In this document: positions 34,175-43,085 of the stretch, one piece after another
Layout of the letters: each line of letters opens with the position of its first letter
Numbering within the stretch: the stretch's first letter is position 1
Assembly: GCF_900115465.1 (NCBI RefSeq)
Contig: NZ_FOWN01000018.1
Coordinates: 1 to 56,509 of the forward strand
From: Halolactibacillus alkaliphilus
GTDB lineage: Bacteria; Bacillota; Bacilli; Bacillales; Amphibacillaceae
Direction: 5' to 3'
Length of the DNA: 56,509 nt
Program-made: the position numbers and the translations under genes
Notes under the pieces: model-generated
Seen by the model: the letters and a program-made list of their open reading frames with translations, nothing else
The model's database searches: none
Told to the model about the DNA's origin: nothing

Positions 34175-34943
34175 TACTTTTCCGGTAGGCCCCTGGGGTC
34201 GTTTGTTCATATTCTCTAAACACTTTATTAAAATATTTTGGTGTCTGATACCCTACAGCTTCAGCAATCTCGGTCACATTTAAATCGGTTGTTAAAAGCA
34301 ACCGTTTAGCTTGTTGAATTCTCACACGCGTTAAGTATTCAACAAATGATATGTTAAGCTCTTCTTTAAATAGCGTACTTAAATAACTCGGATTAAGATG
34401 AACGACCTGCGCTACAATTTTCAACGTAAAGGCGTCACTGTAATGCTGATCAATGTAGTCTAGCGCCTCTTTAATTGAGCGACTATAGCGATACTTCTCT
34501 TCATTTAACCTAACAAGTGACACGTCCACATACTGTTCCATCAACTGTTGCTTCACCTGCTTTTCTTGTGCCCCGAGTGCTTTTTCAACCGTGTTGATTA
34601 ACTCCTCTTTACTGACCGGTTTCACAATGTAGTCAACCACGCTTAACCTGAGCGCTTCTTTTGCATAATTAAAGTCTGAGTAGGCACTTACAATGATCAC
34701 CGCAGGTTCAGTCGCTTGTTTTTTTAGCGCATCAACAAGTTCTAACCCCGTCATTTCTCGCATTTCAATGTCGGTAATGACTAAATGGACAGGATGCGAT
34801 AAGATATATGCCTGTGCGTCCATCGCATTTTCAAAACAAACCAGTGTATACGCCCCTTCAAAGTGTCGCGTTAATGTCCGTTTAATCCCCTCTCTAGCAT
34901 GTGGTTCATCATCTACAATCACAATTGTTTTTTCTTGCATCAT
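34170..34943 (-). CDS. yesN: YesN-type response regulator with AraC helix-turn-helix
   Basis: 257 aa. An N-terminal receiver (KTIVIVDDEPHAREG, phosphorylation Asp in LVITDIEMREMTG) is joined to a C-terminal AraC/XylS DNA-binding domain (HLNPSYLSTLFKEELNISF, VGYQTPKYFNKVFREY). It should activate the neighbouring transport genes. It overlaps the histidine kinase gene by ATGA, so both are one unit. Confidence 0.93.
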   Translation of the reverse strand: MMQEKTIVIVDDEPHAREGIKRTLTRHFEGAYTLVCFENAMDAQAYILSHPVHLVITDIEMREMTGLELVDALKKQATEPAVIIVSAYSDFNYAKEALRLSVVDYIVKPVSKEELINTVEKALGAQEKQVKQQLMEQYVDVSLVRLNEEKYRYSRSIKEALDYIDQHYSDAFTLKIVAQVVHLNPSYLSTLFKEELNISFVEYLTRVRIQQAKRLLLTTDLNVTEIAEAVGYQTPKYFNKVFREYEQTTPGAYRKSM

Positions 34944-36676
34944 CTTTCTCTCCTTTGCTCTTTGTCTATTGGCTTAATTGGGCACCTAAAGCGAATCGTT
35001 GTTCCTTCATTCACACGTGAATCAATCGTGAAGCTCTCACTGTACTTCGGACCATAATAAAGCTCTAGGCGATGCCGAATATTTGATAACGCCATACCGG
35101 TCCCATTTGTTTTCAGTTCGAAGCCTTTTAAAATAGACGCTCTTACGTCACTTAGACGACTAGGTGTCATGCCTTGACCATTGTCTTTAATCGTGATGAC
35201 GATCTCCTCTGCTTTTTGCTTCACAAATAAACAGACCTCTCCTTGTTCACTTTTGTTCGCAAGACCATGCATGACTGCGTTTTCGATAAATGGTTGAATC
35301 ATCAATTTAGGTAGAGCTACCGACAACACAGATGGATCAATCCGTGTATGTAAACGAAAGCGTTCACCAAAGCGCATCTGCATGACGCGCATATAGTCAT
35401 GTAGGTGGCGGACTTCTTCTTCTACCGTGACCCAGTCATCTCCTGCTGTTTTTTGAATGGTGTAACGAAACAGGTTTGACATGCTCATCACCATTTGGGC
35501 AAGTGGCTCTTCGCCTTTTTCATCTAGCGACCAATAAAGCGCATTTAATGTGTTAAATAAGAAATGCGGGTGTATTTGTGCTTGTAAGGCTTTTAATTCG
35601 GTTTGACTTTTTACGAGCTCTTTTTCATAGACCATTTTAATTAAATAGTTCGTTTCCTCTACCAATTGATTATACGTACTATTAAGCTGATTTATTTCGA
35701 TCGATGACACACTTTGTGGCGATTGACTTAAGAGACCGACATGGGTCTTTTTCATCGCTTGGGTTAACGTCATAATCGGTTTAGTGATATAAGTAGACAA
35801 TCCAAAAGAAAAAACAAAGAAGACCATCACACCTATCGCACCACTGATTAAAATAATCGATAATAAAAATGAACGATCTTCCGTCATGCGTTCAATCGGC
35901 GTGAGTAACGTCACACTAAAACCAGTATGAAAAGACGTCTCTGTTGTAATGACATAATCATGTGCCCAATCGGGTGACGTTTTTGTCCCTGATAAATAGT
36001 CAATAACTTCTGCATGTGATGTTTGAATAACGTCATCATTAGGATCTCTCACAATCGTATAATGATTCAAAGGACCAACAAGCGGTCTAAAGTATGTGCG
36101 CATTATCCGAATCAACATATAGCCCCCATTATCAAACTGACCATCTAGCAAACTGATGCGGCGCATAAATAAAAAATAATTGTCATCGCTAGGGTCTTCA
36201 CCTATATAGACGAGGGCGCCTTTTTGTTCATTCACCGCGTTAATAATGGTGCGGCCGACTTGTTCATCAAGGTGTGGGCCATCAAGCGGAATCAAATTCG
36301 TATAATCAGGGGTATATATATCCACCCGGTAAAACCCATCCGCATTTGCTTGAATCCGGTTGACCACACTCGATAACCGTTGCCGCTCAGTAAACGCAGG
36401 CGGGCGACCATAGGCATTGTCAAAAAGTGTTGCCTGGACAACATCATTCGTTAAAATTTGTTTACTTACAAGGTTGATTTGTTCAATGAGTCCGTCATAC
36501 CGGGCCATTGTTTCTTTTGCTGTTTGGTCAATTTGCCGCTTTGCATGTGCGGTTAACGTCTCACTGACTTGTTTAAAAATAATGCTGCCCACCAACAACA
36601 ACACGATCATCATCGCTAATAAAAATACAGCTAAAATTTGATTACGTAATGTATTCCACTTATTAAAACGTGACAT
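34940..36676 (-). CDS. yesM: YesM-type sensor histidine kinase
   Basis: 578 aa. TM1 is about residues 12-33, then an extracytoplasmic sensor of about 240 residues, TM2 near residue 270, a HAMP-like part, and a His_kinase domain with LKALQAQIHPHFLFNTLNAL. The HATPase ends with NGTGMALSNIRHRLELYYG. I start at 36676, where gaggaggtgag precedes the ATG. It likely senses an external saccharide signal, and it phosphorylates the YesN-type regulator. Confidence 0.93.
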   Translation of the reverse strand: MSRFNKWNTLRNQILAVFLLAMMIVLLLVGSIIFKQVSETLTAHAKRQIDQTAKETMARYDGLIEQINLVSKQILTNDVVQATLFDNAYGRPPAFTERQRLSSVVNRIQANADGFYRVDIYTPDYTNLIPLDGPHLDEQVGRTIINAVNEQKGALVYIGEDPSDDNYFLFMRRISLLDGQFDNGGYMLIRIMRTYFRPLVGPLNHYTIVRDPNDDVIQTSHAEVIDYLSGTKTSPDWAHDYVITTETSFHTGFSVTLLTPIERMTEDRSFLLSIILISGAIGVMVFFVFSFGLSTYITKPIMTLTQAMKKTHVGLLSQSPQSVSSIEINQLNSTYNQLVEETNYLIKMVYEKELVKSQTELKALQAQIHPHFLFNTLNALYWSLDEKGEEPLAQMVMSMSNLFRYTIQKTAGDDWVTVEEEVRHLHDYMRVMQMRFGERFRLHTRIDPSVLSVALPKLMIQPFIENAVMHGLANKSEQGEVCLFVKQKAEEIVITIKDNGQGMTPSRLSDVRASILKGFELKTNGTGMALSNIRHRLELYYGPKYSESFTIDSRVNEGTTIRFRCPIKPIDKEQRRER

Positions 36677-36747
36677 CAACTCACCTCCTCCCCGGCAAAG
36701 CATCATCTGATTATGCCGATTTATCTTGATAGTCGTATACTTCTAAA

Positions 36748-36760
36748 TGAAACGCTTACA
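36748..36760. promoter_or_regulatory. Cre-like 13-bp element before yesM
   Basis: TGTAAGCGTTTCA on the minus strand, 72 bp before the yesM start. One base shorter than a normal cre site; the same 13 bases occur at 52890-52902. Confidence 0.35.
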
Positions 36761-36863
36761 AATATCCCTTTTATCTTATCAGCGTCGGTTGGGTTTGTCT
36801 ATCGGTTAAACGAACTTTACCAACCGTACCAGTCTTTGTATAATGAATATACGAGGTGAAAAC

Positions 36864-37499
36864 ATGTTAAAAAAATATTATACAATTAATCCATATGGAG
36901 AAGAAGAAATAGAGATTCAAAAATCGCGCTTTATCGGTCATGCCAAGCGTTGCGAAACGGAAGAAGAGGCCAAAGCGTTTATCCAAGACATAAAAAAAAC
37001 GCACGCTCAAGCGACACATAACTGTTCGGCTTATCTGATTGGTGAACACGATCAGATTCAAAAAGCACTTGATGATGGCGAACCGTCAGGTACGGCAGGG
37101 GTCCCGATATTAGAAGTGATAAAAAAACGCGGACTAAAAGACACATGTATCGTCGTTACCCGCTATTTCGGCGGAGTTAAATTAGGCGCTGGTGGATTGA
37201 TTAGAGCTTATTCCAGTAGCGCAAAAAGTGCCATTGACCAGGCAGGTATCGTTGAAAGAAGACTCATCCAAAAGTTAGCGGTTACAGCAAGCTATCCGTT
37301 ACTCGGTAAATTAGAAAATGAGCTAAGACAAACCGATTACATCGTAGAATCGATTGATTATTTAGATCAGGTAACGATTCATTTAGCTGTTATAGTAGAC
37401 GACGTCGAGACATGTAAAAACTGGTTAATTAATTTATCAAGTGACCAAGTAACGATCACTGAAAAAGAAACTGCCTATATCGAAGTACCCGTCGCTTAA
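36864..37499 (+). CDS. yigZ: YigZ family protein (UPF0029/IMPACT)
   Basis: 211 aa. The N-terminal domain has the family signature GTAGVPILEVIKKRGLKDTC and TRYFGGVKLGAGGLIRAYSS; a ferredoxin-like C-terminal domain follows. The function is not well known; the family may act on translation or ribosome-linked processes. The ATG at 36864 follows gaggtg; an upstream in-frame ATG is unlikely. Confidence 0.92.
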   Translation: MLKKYYTINPYGEEEIEIQKSRFIGHAKRCETEEEAKAFIQDIKKTHAQATHNCSAYLIGEHDQIQKALDDGEPSGTAGVPILEVIKKRGLKDTCIVVTRYFGGVKLGAGGLIRAYSSSAKSAIDQAGIVERRLIQKLAVTASYPLLGKLENELRQTDYIVESIDYLDQVTIHLAVIVDDVETCKNWLINLSSDQVTITEKETAYIEVPVA

Positions 37500-37532
37500 T
37501 GCGTCACATATAGGCTGGTGTTTCTTTTAAAC

Positions 37533-38030
37533 TTAACTTTGCTTTCTAAAGAGACGAACTACGTAGAGGCCAATGATTGCCAACAAGCTACCTACACTAT
37601 CTAAAACCACATCCCCAATATAAGGGGTTCGGTTGGGTGTAAAACTTTGATTAATTTCATCTATACAAGCATAACCAACGCTCATCAAAAAGCTGTAGAG
37701 GAAAACCTTGCCTAACGGGAGGTCAGTTGTCTTTTTAAACGCATAAACAAACAGGAGGGTCAGCACAAAAAACACAGCAACATGTGCTCCCTTTCTCACT
37801 AAGAATTCAACAAAACGCTCGATTCCAAGCGCCTCAACACTAATAGTAGATTGATGATACGTAAACGACACAGGACGAAAGAACGGTTCTAGCACCGTTA
37901 AATCAAAACGGGACGCAAGTGCCGGTTTAATATCTTGTTGGTCATAGGGCATCCGTGAAGAAAGAAAAATCAGTCCCATCCATGTGGCAGGCATCGCCCA
38001 AAACAGGCCATTTTTTAAATGTTTATTCAT
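37533..38030 (-). CDS. VanZ-like membrane protein
   Basis: 165 aa. Four hydrophobic segments and the VanZ signature ending YACIDEINQSFTPNRTPYIG then DVVLDSVGSLLAIIG. VanZ proteins can give low teicoplanin resistance; most homologues have unknown roles. It is convergent with yigZ. Confidence 0.85.
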   Translation of the reverse strand: MNKHLKNGLFWAMPATWMGLIFLSSRMPYDQQDIKPALASRFDLTVLEPFFRPVSFTYHQSTISVEALGIERFVEFLVRKGAHVAVFFVLTLLFVYAFKKTTDLPLGKVFLYSFLMSVGYACIDEINQSFTPNRTPYIGDVVLDSVGSLLAIIGLYVVRLFRKQS

Positions 38031-38193
38031 TCATACTCCCCCTCTTTCTTTTAATGAGTATAAGTCAAGTTAGTACGCGCGTAAACGTCTGTTTGTTATA
38101 ATGGACGTAAGCTCGTCGTAAACGCGCGACGCGCGTGATTATATTTTCACCTATTACTCACGACTGACGTGACACATAAAGGAGACATATTGC

Positions 38194-38790
38194 ATGCAAA
38201 AATTTGCTTGGTTTATACTACTGATTGGTCTAGTACTTTTTGGGGCAGGTGCGTATCAATACATATCGGGCGTGATCGGAGAAAGACAAGCGACACAAGA
38301 AGCCCATGAATTGCTCGCTACCTCTCGCGAAGAAAATAAAGACGTTGACCGTGACACGTTACGTCAAGCGTTTAATCCACAGACAGGGGATACTGTAGGT
38401 TTATTATCTATTGCTAAAATTGACGCCTCCATCCCGATTATCGAAGGGACTGATCCTGATGAGCTTGCTAAAGGGGTCGGGCACTATGATACGACAAAGT
38501 TCCCTGGTGATAATGATCAAATCTTATTATCAGGGCACCGTGACACGGTATTTACACGCTTAGGCGAAATTGAGATTGGGGATATTATTACAGTCGAGTT
38601 ACCTTACGGAAGTTTTGATTATGAGATGGTTTCAAGTAAAATCGTCGATGCGAATGACACGACAATTATTCGCTCAACCGCACCGGATGAAGAACTTGTT
38701 ATTTCAACGTGTTACCCGTTTGGCTATATTGGGAATGCGCCGGATCGTTACATTATCTATGCTAAACCAGTTGAAAATGTAAAGGAATGA
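38194..38790 (+). CDS. srtD: Class D sortase
   Basis: 198 aa, with an N-terminal TM anchor (residues 5-25). The catalytic triad is visible: His115 in LLSGHRD, Cys173 in VISTCYPF and Arg185 in DRYIIYA. Sortases cut LPXTG-like signals and attach surface proteins to the cell wall. No protein with an LPXTG-type tail was seen in this window. The stop codon overlaps the first start of the downstream PBP gene (ATGA). Confidence 0.92.
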   Translation: MQKFAWFILLIGLVLFGAGAYQYISGVIGERQATQEAHELLATSREENKDVDRDTLRQAFNPQTGDTVGLLSIAKIDASIPIIEGTDPDELAKGVGHYDTTKFPGDNDQILLSGHRDTVFTRLGEIEIGDIITVELPYGSFDYEMVSSKIVDANDTTIIRSTAPDEELVISTCYPFGYIGNAPDRYIIYAKPVENVKE

Positions 38791-38795
38791 TGAAA

Positions 38796-40853
38796 ATGAA
38801 AAAAATGTTCGGACTCGTATTTCTCAGTTTTCTTCTGTTATTCGGCTGTCAATCAGAGGAAAAGGACGTACAAAAACACCCGTTAGACGACTTAGAGTCA
38901 TTTATTAGTGCTTGGGAAGCGTTCGGTTTTTCTGAAATGGGACCTATCACACAAATAAATGAGTCGAAAACAGACGTGACAGACATTGCCGCTCGCTATC
39001 AAGAAGTGTATGAACAATTAGGAACCGACGAGGTCACTGTTGAGATTATTTATGCACCTGAGGTCATTCGTGACGAAGAGGATAAAGACGAGGCAATCGA
39101 TACAGCAGATTATACTTACACGTTAGCCGTAACACAAACGACCATGATCGGTGATTATAGCTTTGAAACAGATATCACATTAACACCTGTTATTGAAACA
39201 ACTGAAGAGGAAGAACGTGTGACTGGCTACGCCGTCCTTTGGGACGAGGGCCTGATTATCCCACCACTTGTTGGTGGTGGTGAGATTAAACAGATCACCA
39301 CAGAAGCGATTCGCGGGAATATATTTGACCGTAACGGCGATGCTCTTGCTATAAACGGTGAAATGCGTGAAATCGGGATTGACACAGGGCGCTTTGTTAG
39401 CCGCGCAACTGAACTTGAATTTATTAGTAAAGCGCTTAGCATACCTGTTGCCCAAATTGAAGCCGTGTTAGCTCAATCATGGGTCCAAGACGGACTCTTC
39501 ATTCCGATTAAACGCGTATCAGTTACAGAAGAAGAGACGTTGAATCAATTAAACGAGATCCCGAGCGTGCTATCGATGGCCACCTATGGACGTGTCTATC
39601 CAGAGGGTGAGAAAATGAGCCACCTTATCGGCCATGTCGGCACCGTCACAGAAGAAGACCTTGAAAAAGATGAGGAAGGCCTCTATAAGCCAGATGACGT
39701 CATTGGTAAGCGTGGATTAGAAGCTGCCTTTGAAGAAAGACTAAGAGGGACTGACGGTATACGTTTGGTCGTTGATTCAAACGGTAACCGAACAGGCATT
39801 ATTGAACAAGAACCGACAGATGGTGAAAATCTCCATCTCACCATCGATAAACAGGTACAAGCCACCATTTTTGATCAATTTACAGACGGTGATTCTGGAC
39901 ACGCTGCTGCGATTGATCCGCATACTGGCGAAACATTGGCACTCGTCTCTTACCCATCATTTGACCCAACTTTATTTACAGAAGGGATGTCACAAGACAC
40001 TTACCAAGCGCTGATTGATGACCCACTTACACCGTTATTAAATCGGTTCCAAAGTACGTACAGTCCTGGGTCGAGTTTTAAGCCAATCACTGCAATGGTT
40101 GGACTAAATACACAGACCTTTACACCAAGCGACACGTTAGAGATTGAAGGCTATACGTATAATCAGCCGTCTTTTGGTAACTACAATGTGCGCCGGGTGT
40201 CATTAAGCGATGGTCCGGTTGATTTACATGATGCCCTTGTGCGCTCAGATAATATCTTTTTTGCTAGACAGGCATTGGCAATTGGTGCTGAGCGATTCTT
40301 AGAAACAAGTCAGTTGCTTGGGTTTAATAACACAGATTATACGTTTAGTTATCCTATTAGACGCAGTCAAATTGTGACAGATGACGCGATTCCTAATGAT
40401 GTGTTACTTGCTGACACGGGATATGGACAAGGGGAAGTATTAATGAGCTCTCACCATTTAGCACTTAGTTATACCCCGCTATTTAATGAGGGGGCCATGT
40501 TACAACCACGCCTCCTTCAAAGTGAATCAAAACAAACCCTTTCAGAAAACATCCTAACACAAGAGGACATTGCGGCAATTAAAGAGGCGTTGTTTGACGT
40601 TGTTCACGGGGAGCGCGGGACAGCAAAGATTGCTCAAAACGATACCGTTAGTCTCAGTGGAAAAACAGGGACAGCAGAACTTAAATCATCACCCACATCC
40701 GAGTCCCAACAAGAAAATGGTTGGTTTGTTGGCTATGATAAAGACGAAACGTATGTGATCGCCTTAATGGTAGAAAGCGTGGAGTCAAAAGGGGGCAGTC
40801 GCTACCCAACAGAAAAAGTCACCAACGCTTTTATCAACCTTTTTTCAAATTAA
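38796..40853 (+). CDS. pbpC: Lipoprotein penicillin-binding transpeptidase (PBP3/PbpC-like)
   Basis: 685 aa. A lipoprotein signal KKMFGLVFLSFLLLFGC gives a lipidated Cys18. An NTF2-like MecA_N domain comes first, then a PBP dimerisation domain. The transpeptidase domain has Ser426-Ser-Phe-Lys429, SDN at 484-486 and KTG at 623-625, all catalytic motifs intact. It cross-links peptidoglycan outside the membrane. I start at 38796, nine bases after aagga; two upstream ATGs (38787, 38790) are too close to that RBS. Lipid anchoring and the pairing with a sortase are noteworthy. Confidence 0.92.
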   Translation: MKKMFGLVFLSFLLLFGCQSEEKDVQKHPLDDLESFISAWEAFGFSEMGPITQINESKTDVTDIAARYQEVYEQLGTDEVTVEIIYAPEVIRDEEDKDEAIDTADYTYTLAVTQTTMIGDYSFETDITLTPVIETTEEEERVTGYAVLWDEGLIIPPLVGGGEIKQITTEAIRGNIFDRNGDALAINGEMREIGIDTGRFVSRATELEFISKALSIPVAQIEAVLAQSWVQDGLFIPIKRVSVTEEETLNQLNEIPSVLSMATYGRVYPEGEKMSHLIGHVGTVTEEDLEKDEEGLYKPDDVIGKRGLEAAFEERLRGTDGIRLVVDSNGNRTGIIEQEPTDGENLHLTIDKQVQATIFDQFTDGDSGHAAAIDPHTGETLALVSYPSFDPTLFTEGMSQDTYQALIDDPLTPLLNRFQSTYSPGSSFKPITAMVGLNTQTFTPSDTLEIEGYTYNQPSFGNYNVRRVSLSDGPVDLHDALVRSDNIFFARQALAIGAERFLETSQLLGFNNTDYTFSYPIRRSQIVTDDAIPNDVLLADTGYGQGEVLMSSHHLALSYTPLFNEGAMLQPRLLQSESKQTLSENILTQEDIAAIKEALFDVVHGERGTAKIAQNDTVSLSGKTGTAELKSSPTSESQQENGWFVGYDKDETYVIALMVESVESKGGSRYPTEKVTNAFINLFSN

Positions 40854-40864
40854 TGAGCAATAAG

Positions 40865-40904
40865 CTTCTCTATCTGACAAAAACGGATAGAGAAGTTTTT
40901 TTTA
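40865..40904 (+). terminator. Terminator after the PBP gene
   Basis: Ten-bp stem cttctctatc/gatagagaag with a T8 run. Confidence 0.92.
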
Positions 40905-40981
40905 TGCCGAAAAACTAAAAAAAACTATGTTAAAATAAACAATGTACGCTTCACCATTTATTTTGAAAGGCGTGAACCTTA

Positions 40982-42001
40982 GTGACCTTAATCGAAACAT
41001 TGATTGGCAGGCGCGTCATTAAAACTGCCTTGTCTGTCTTTTTTACCGCTCTCATTTGTCAAGCGCTTAACATACCCGCAGTTTTTGCCGTCATGACGGC
41101 TATTGTAACCGTTGAACCGACAGCACAAGACTCGTTTAAGAAAGGTCTCGTGCGTCTTCCCGCATCAGCAATCGGGTCATTTTATGCGGCGACATTTTTT
41201 CATTTTTTTCACATTTCACCGCTCTCTTATGCGCTCGCTGCGCTCTTTACCATCGTCACGTGCTATCGGTTAAAATTATTCGACGGGTTACTCGTTGCTA
41301 CCTTGACATCTGTTGCGATGGTATATGTCATTGATGGTCGTCCCATTGATGCCTTTTTCGTTCGACTTCTAACAACAACCATTGGTCTGAGTGTATCAAC
41401 TATTGTTAATTTTATTATTTTACCACCCAATTACTTGAAGCAAATTACATCAGAAATGGATGATGTCCTTTACTTAGCAGGCATTGATTTAGGGTATTTT
41501 GCGGTGAGCTTACAAAAACGCGAACTGGATCTAATCCAAGCCCAAACACGGAAGGTGTTTGATACGTTTCAAGCACGCCTTCTAAAAGTAGAACAGCTGA
41601 TCTTAAATCAACAAAAAGAGTCCGTCTACCATAACGCGCTTTATAAACAAAAAACAAATATTGACCTCGAGCTAAAGCAACTTCAACTGGTGAAACTCAT
41701 GCATTATCATATCGGTAATTTAACAATGCCACTTCACACCGATATTGAGTGGTCAGACGATACCCTCCTAGACGTGGTCACCATTGTCAATGATTTAAGT
41801 GGCTATTTAAAAAAACCTATGAACTGTGACAGTGACACCTTAAAACAACACTTATATACGTTAAATCACACATTTAGTCAAAGCGCTAAACGCGAAGCCA
41901 CATTAACAGACTACCTCCATGCGGAAACGGTCATATTATATGAATTAATTCAACTGACAGAATTAATGACATGTTATCATGAATTAGAGTCAGCCAATTA
42001 A
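40982..42001 (+). CDS. Aromatic-acid-exporter-family membrane protein (YqjA-like)
   Basis: 339 aa with GTG at 40982. Four to five TM segments fill residues 10-150 and include the family stretch IVTVEPTAQDSFKKGLVRLP. A soluble helical C-terminus follows. The family (ArAE_1/DUF939) contains B. subtilis YqjA-like proteins; substrates are unknown. The RBS (aaagg) is eleven bases from the GTG, a little long. Confidence 0.82.
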   Translation: MTLIETLIGRRVIKTALSVFFTALICQALNIPAVFAVMTAIVTVEPTAQDSFKKGLVRLPASAIGSFYAATFFHFFHISPLSYALAALFTIVTCYRLKLFDGLLVATLTSVAMVYVIDGRPIDAFFVRLLTTTIGLSVSTIVNFIILPPNYLKQITSEMDDVLYLAGIDLGYFAVSLQKRELDLIQAQTRKVFDTFQARLLKVEQLILNQQKESVYHNALYKQKTNIDLELKQLQLVKLMHYHIGNLTMPLHTDIEWSDDTLLDVVTIVNDLSGYLKKPMNCDSDTLKQHLYTLNHTFSQSAKREATLTDYLHAETVILYELIQLTELMTCYHELESAN

Positions 42002-42019
42002 CTACTAAGAATTCTCATC

Positions 42020-42052
42020 AAAAAAAGTACACGTGTTAGGTGTACTTTTTTT
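42020..42052. terminator. Bidirectional terminator
   Basis: Stem aaaaaaagtacac/gtgtactttttt between the convergent exporter and lipoprotein genes. Confidence 0.9.
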
Positions 42053-42074
42053 GGTCTTTAAACCGGCTTATTTT

Positions 42075-42815
42075 TTAGATGCGTTCCTCAATTTCAGCAC
42101 CTGCCATTAATGATTCAACCCGAGTTTGAAATGCTTGTTGGATGTTTGATTGTTCCAACTGCATCGAAATTTGCTCCTTTACTTGTTCTAAGGCAGGCAA
42201 GTCTTCAGACTGTTGTTGAAGTAAAGCATAATACTCATCAATTTCTGCTTCTGTCACTGCCTCTACTTCCACAGCTTCATCTACATACTTTTGTTTTAAT
42301 AACTGAAGCTTTAATGATTGGAAAAAGCTTTCTTCGGTATAAGCTAGTTGCGCTAGTGCCTCTTGATAAGCTTCATCTGTTTCAAATTGACTTTTTGTCT
42401 CACTAAGCGCCTCGTTAACCTCATCATTTGTCACATAAATCCCTCGCTTGGCGGCATCTTGTTCAATTAATGTGTTCGTTTTTAGTGTTTGTAGCGTTTG
42501 TTGTTTTAACATGGCGTCATCTTCTGTTTCTTGGTTATTCTGCAGTAAGAAACGCAGCGTGTCAACATACACTGTATTATAAACATCCCCTAGCACTTCT
42601 TCTCCATTAATTACTAATACCACTTCATCTTCAGCATACGTTTGATCTTCTGATATCTCGACATTTAAGCCCGGTTCGCCTTCTGTATCATTAGCTGCAT
42701 CCTCACTCATTGACTCCTGATTGGCTGCTTCTTGAGGTCCGTCCTCATTGCCACAGGCCATGAGGAAAACACTCAAAAGTAAGAGACCCAGCGTTAGTTT
42801 GACATAGTTAAACAT
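42075..42815 (-). CDS. SurA-N-like lipoprotein (paralogue of the one at 45197)
   Basis: 246 aa. Lipoprotein signal KLTLGLLLLSVFLMAC; an acidic low-complexity linker follows. A SurA-N-like helical region (VVLVINGEEVLGDVYN, KRGIYVTNDEVNEALSETKS) ends at residue 246 without a PPIase domain. It is clearly paralogous to the protein at 45197-45949 across its whole length. These two genes flank the CPA2 antiporter gene. A role as an extracytoplasmic chaperone is likely from the family but not proven. Confidence 0.8.
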   Translation of the reverse strand: MFNYVKLTLGLLLLSVFLMACGNEDGPQEAANQESMSEDAANDTEGEPGLNVEISEDQTYAEDEVVLVINGEEVLGDVYNTVYVDTLRFLLQNNQETEDDAMLKQQTLQTLKTNTLIEQDAAKRGIYVTNDEVNEALSETKSQFETDEAYQEALAQLAYTEESFFQSLKLQLLKQKYVDEAVEVEAVTEAEIDEYYALLQQQSEDLPALEQVKEQISMQLEQSNIQQAFQTRVESLMAGAEIEERI

Positions 42816-43085
42816 AATTTTTTACCACCTTTATTTAAAAATTTGTACCCTTATTTCGTTAATCTTGGGTCCCATTACAACATGCCTTATCTATTCATGC
42901 AAGGGAATTATGACGTGTTACATACTTTTTACATACAACCTACATTACTTTGTAATATTGACATTATGCTATATAATAAGAAAATAACTTTTTGCTTCTT
43001 TATCTGAGGAATGACACGCGTATTAGGACGATATACTTAACTTACTGATAAACTAGCTTTGATTAATAGAAGGACGTGTTGAACT

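Noticed and set aside
39180-39455. Minus-strand frames in the PBP gene
   Set aside because: Shadow frames of a well-supported transpeptidase gene.
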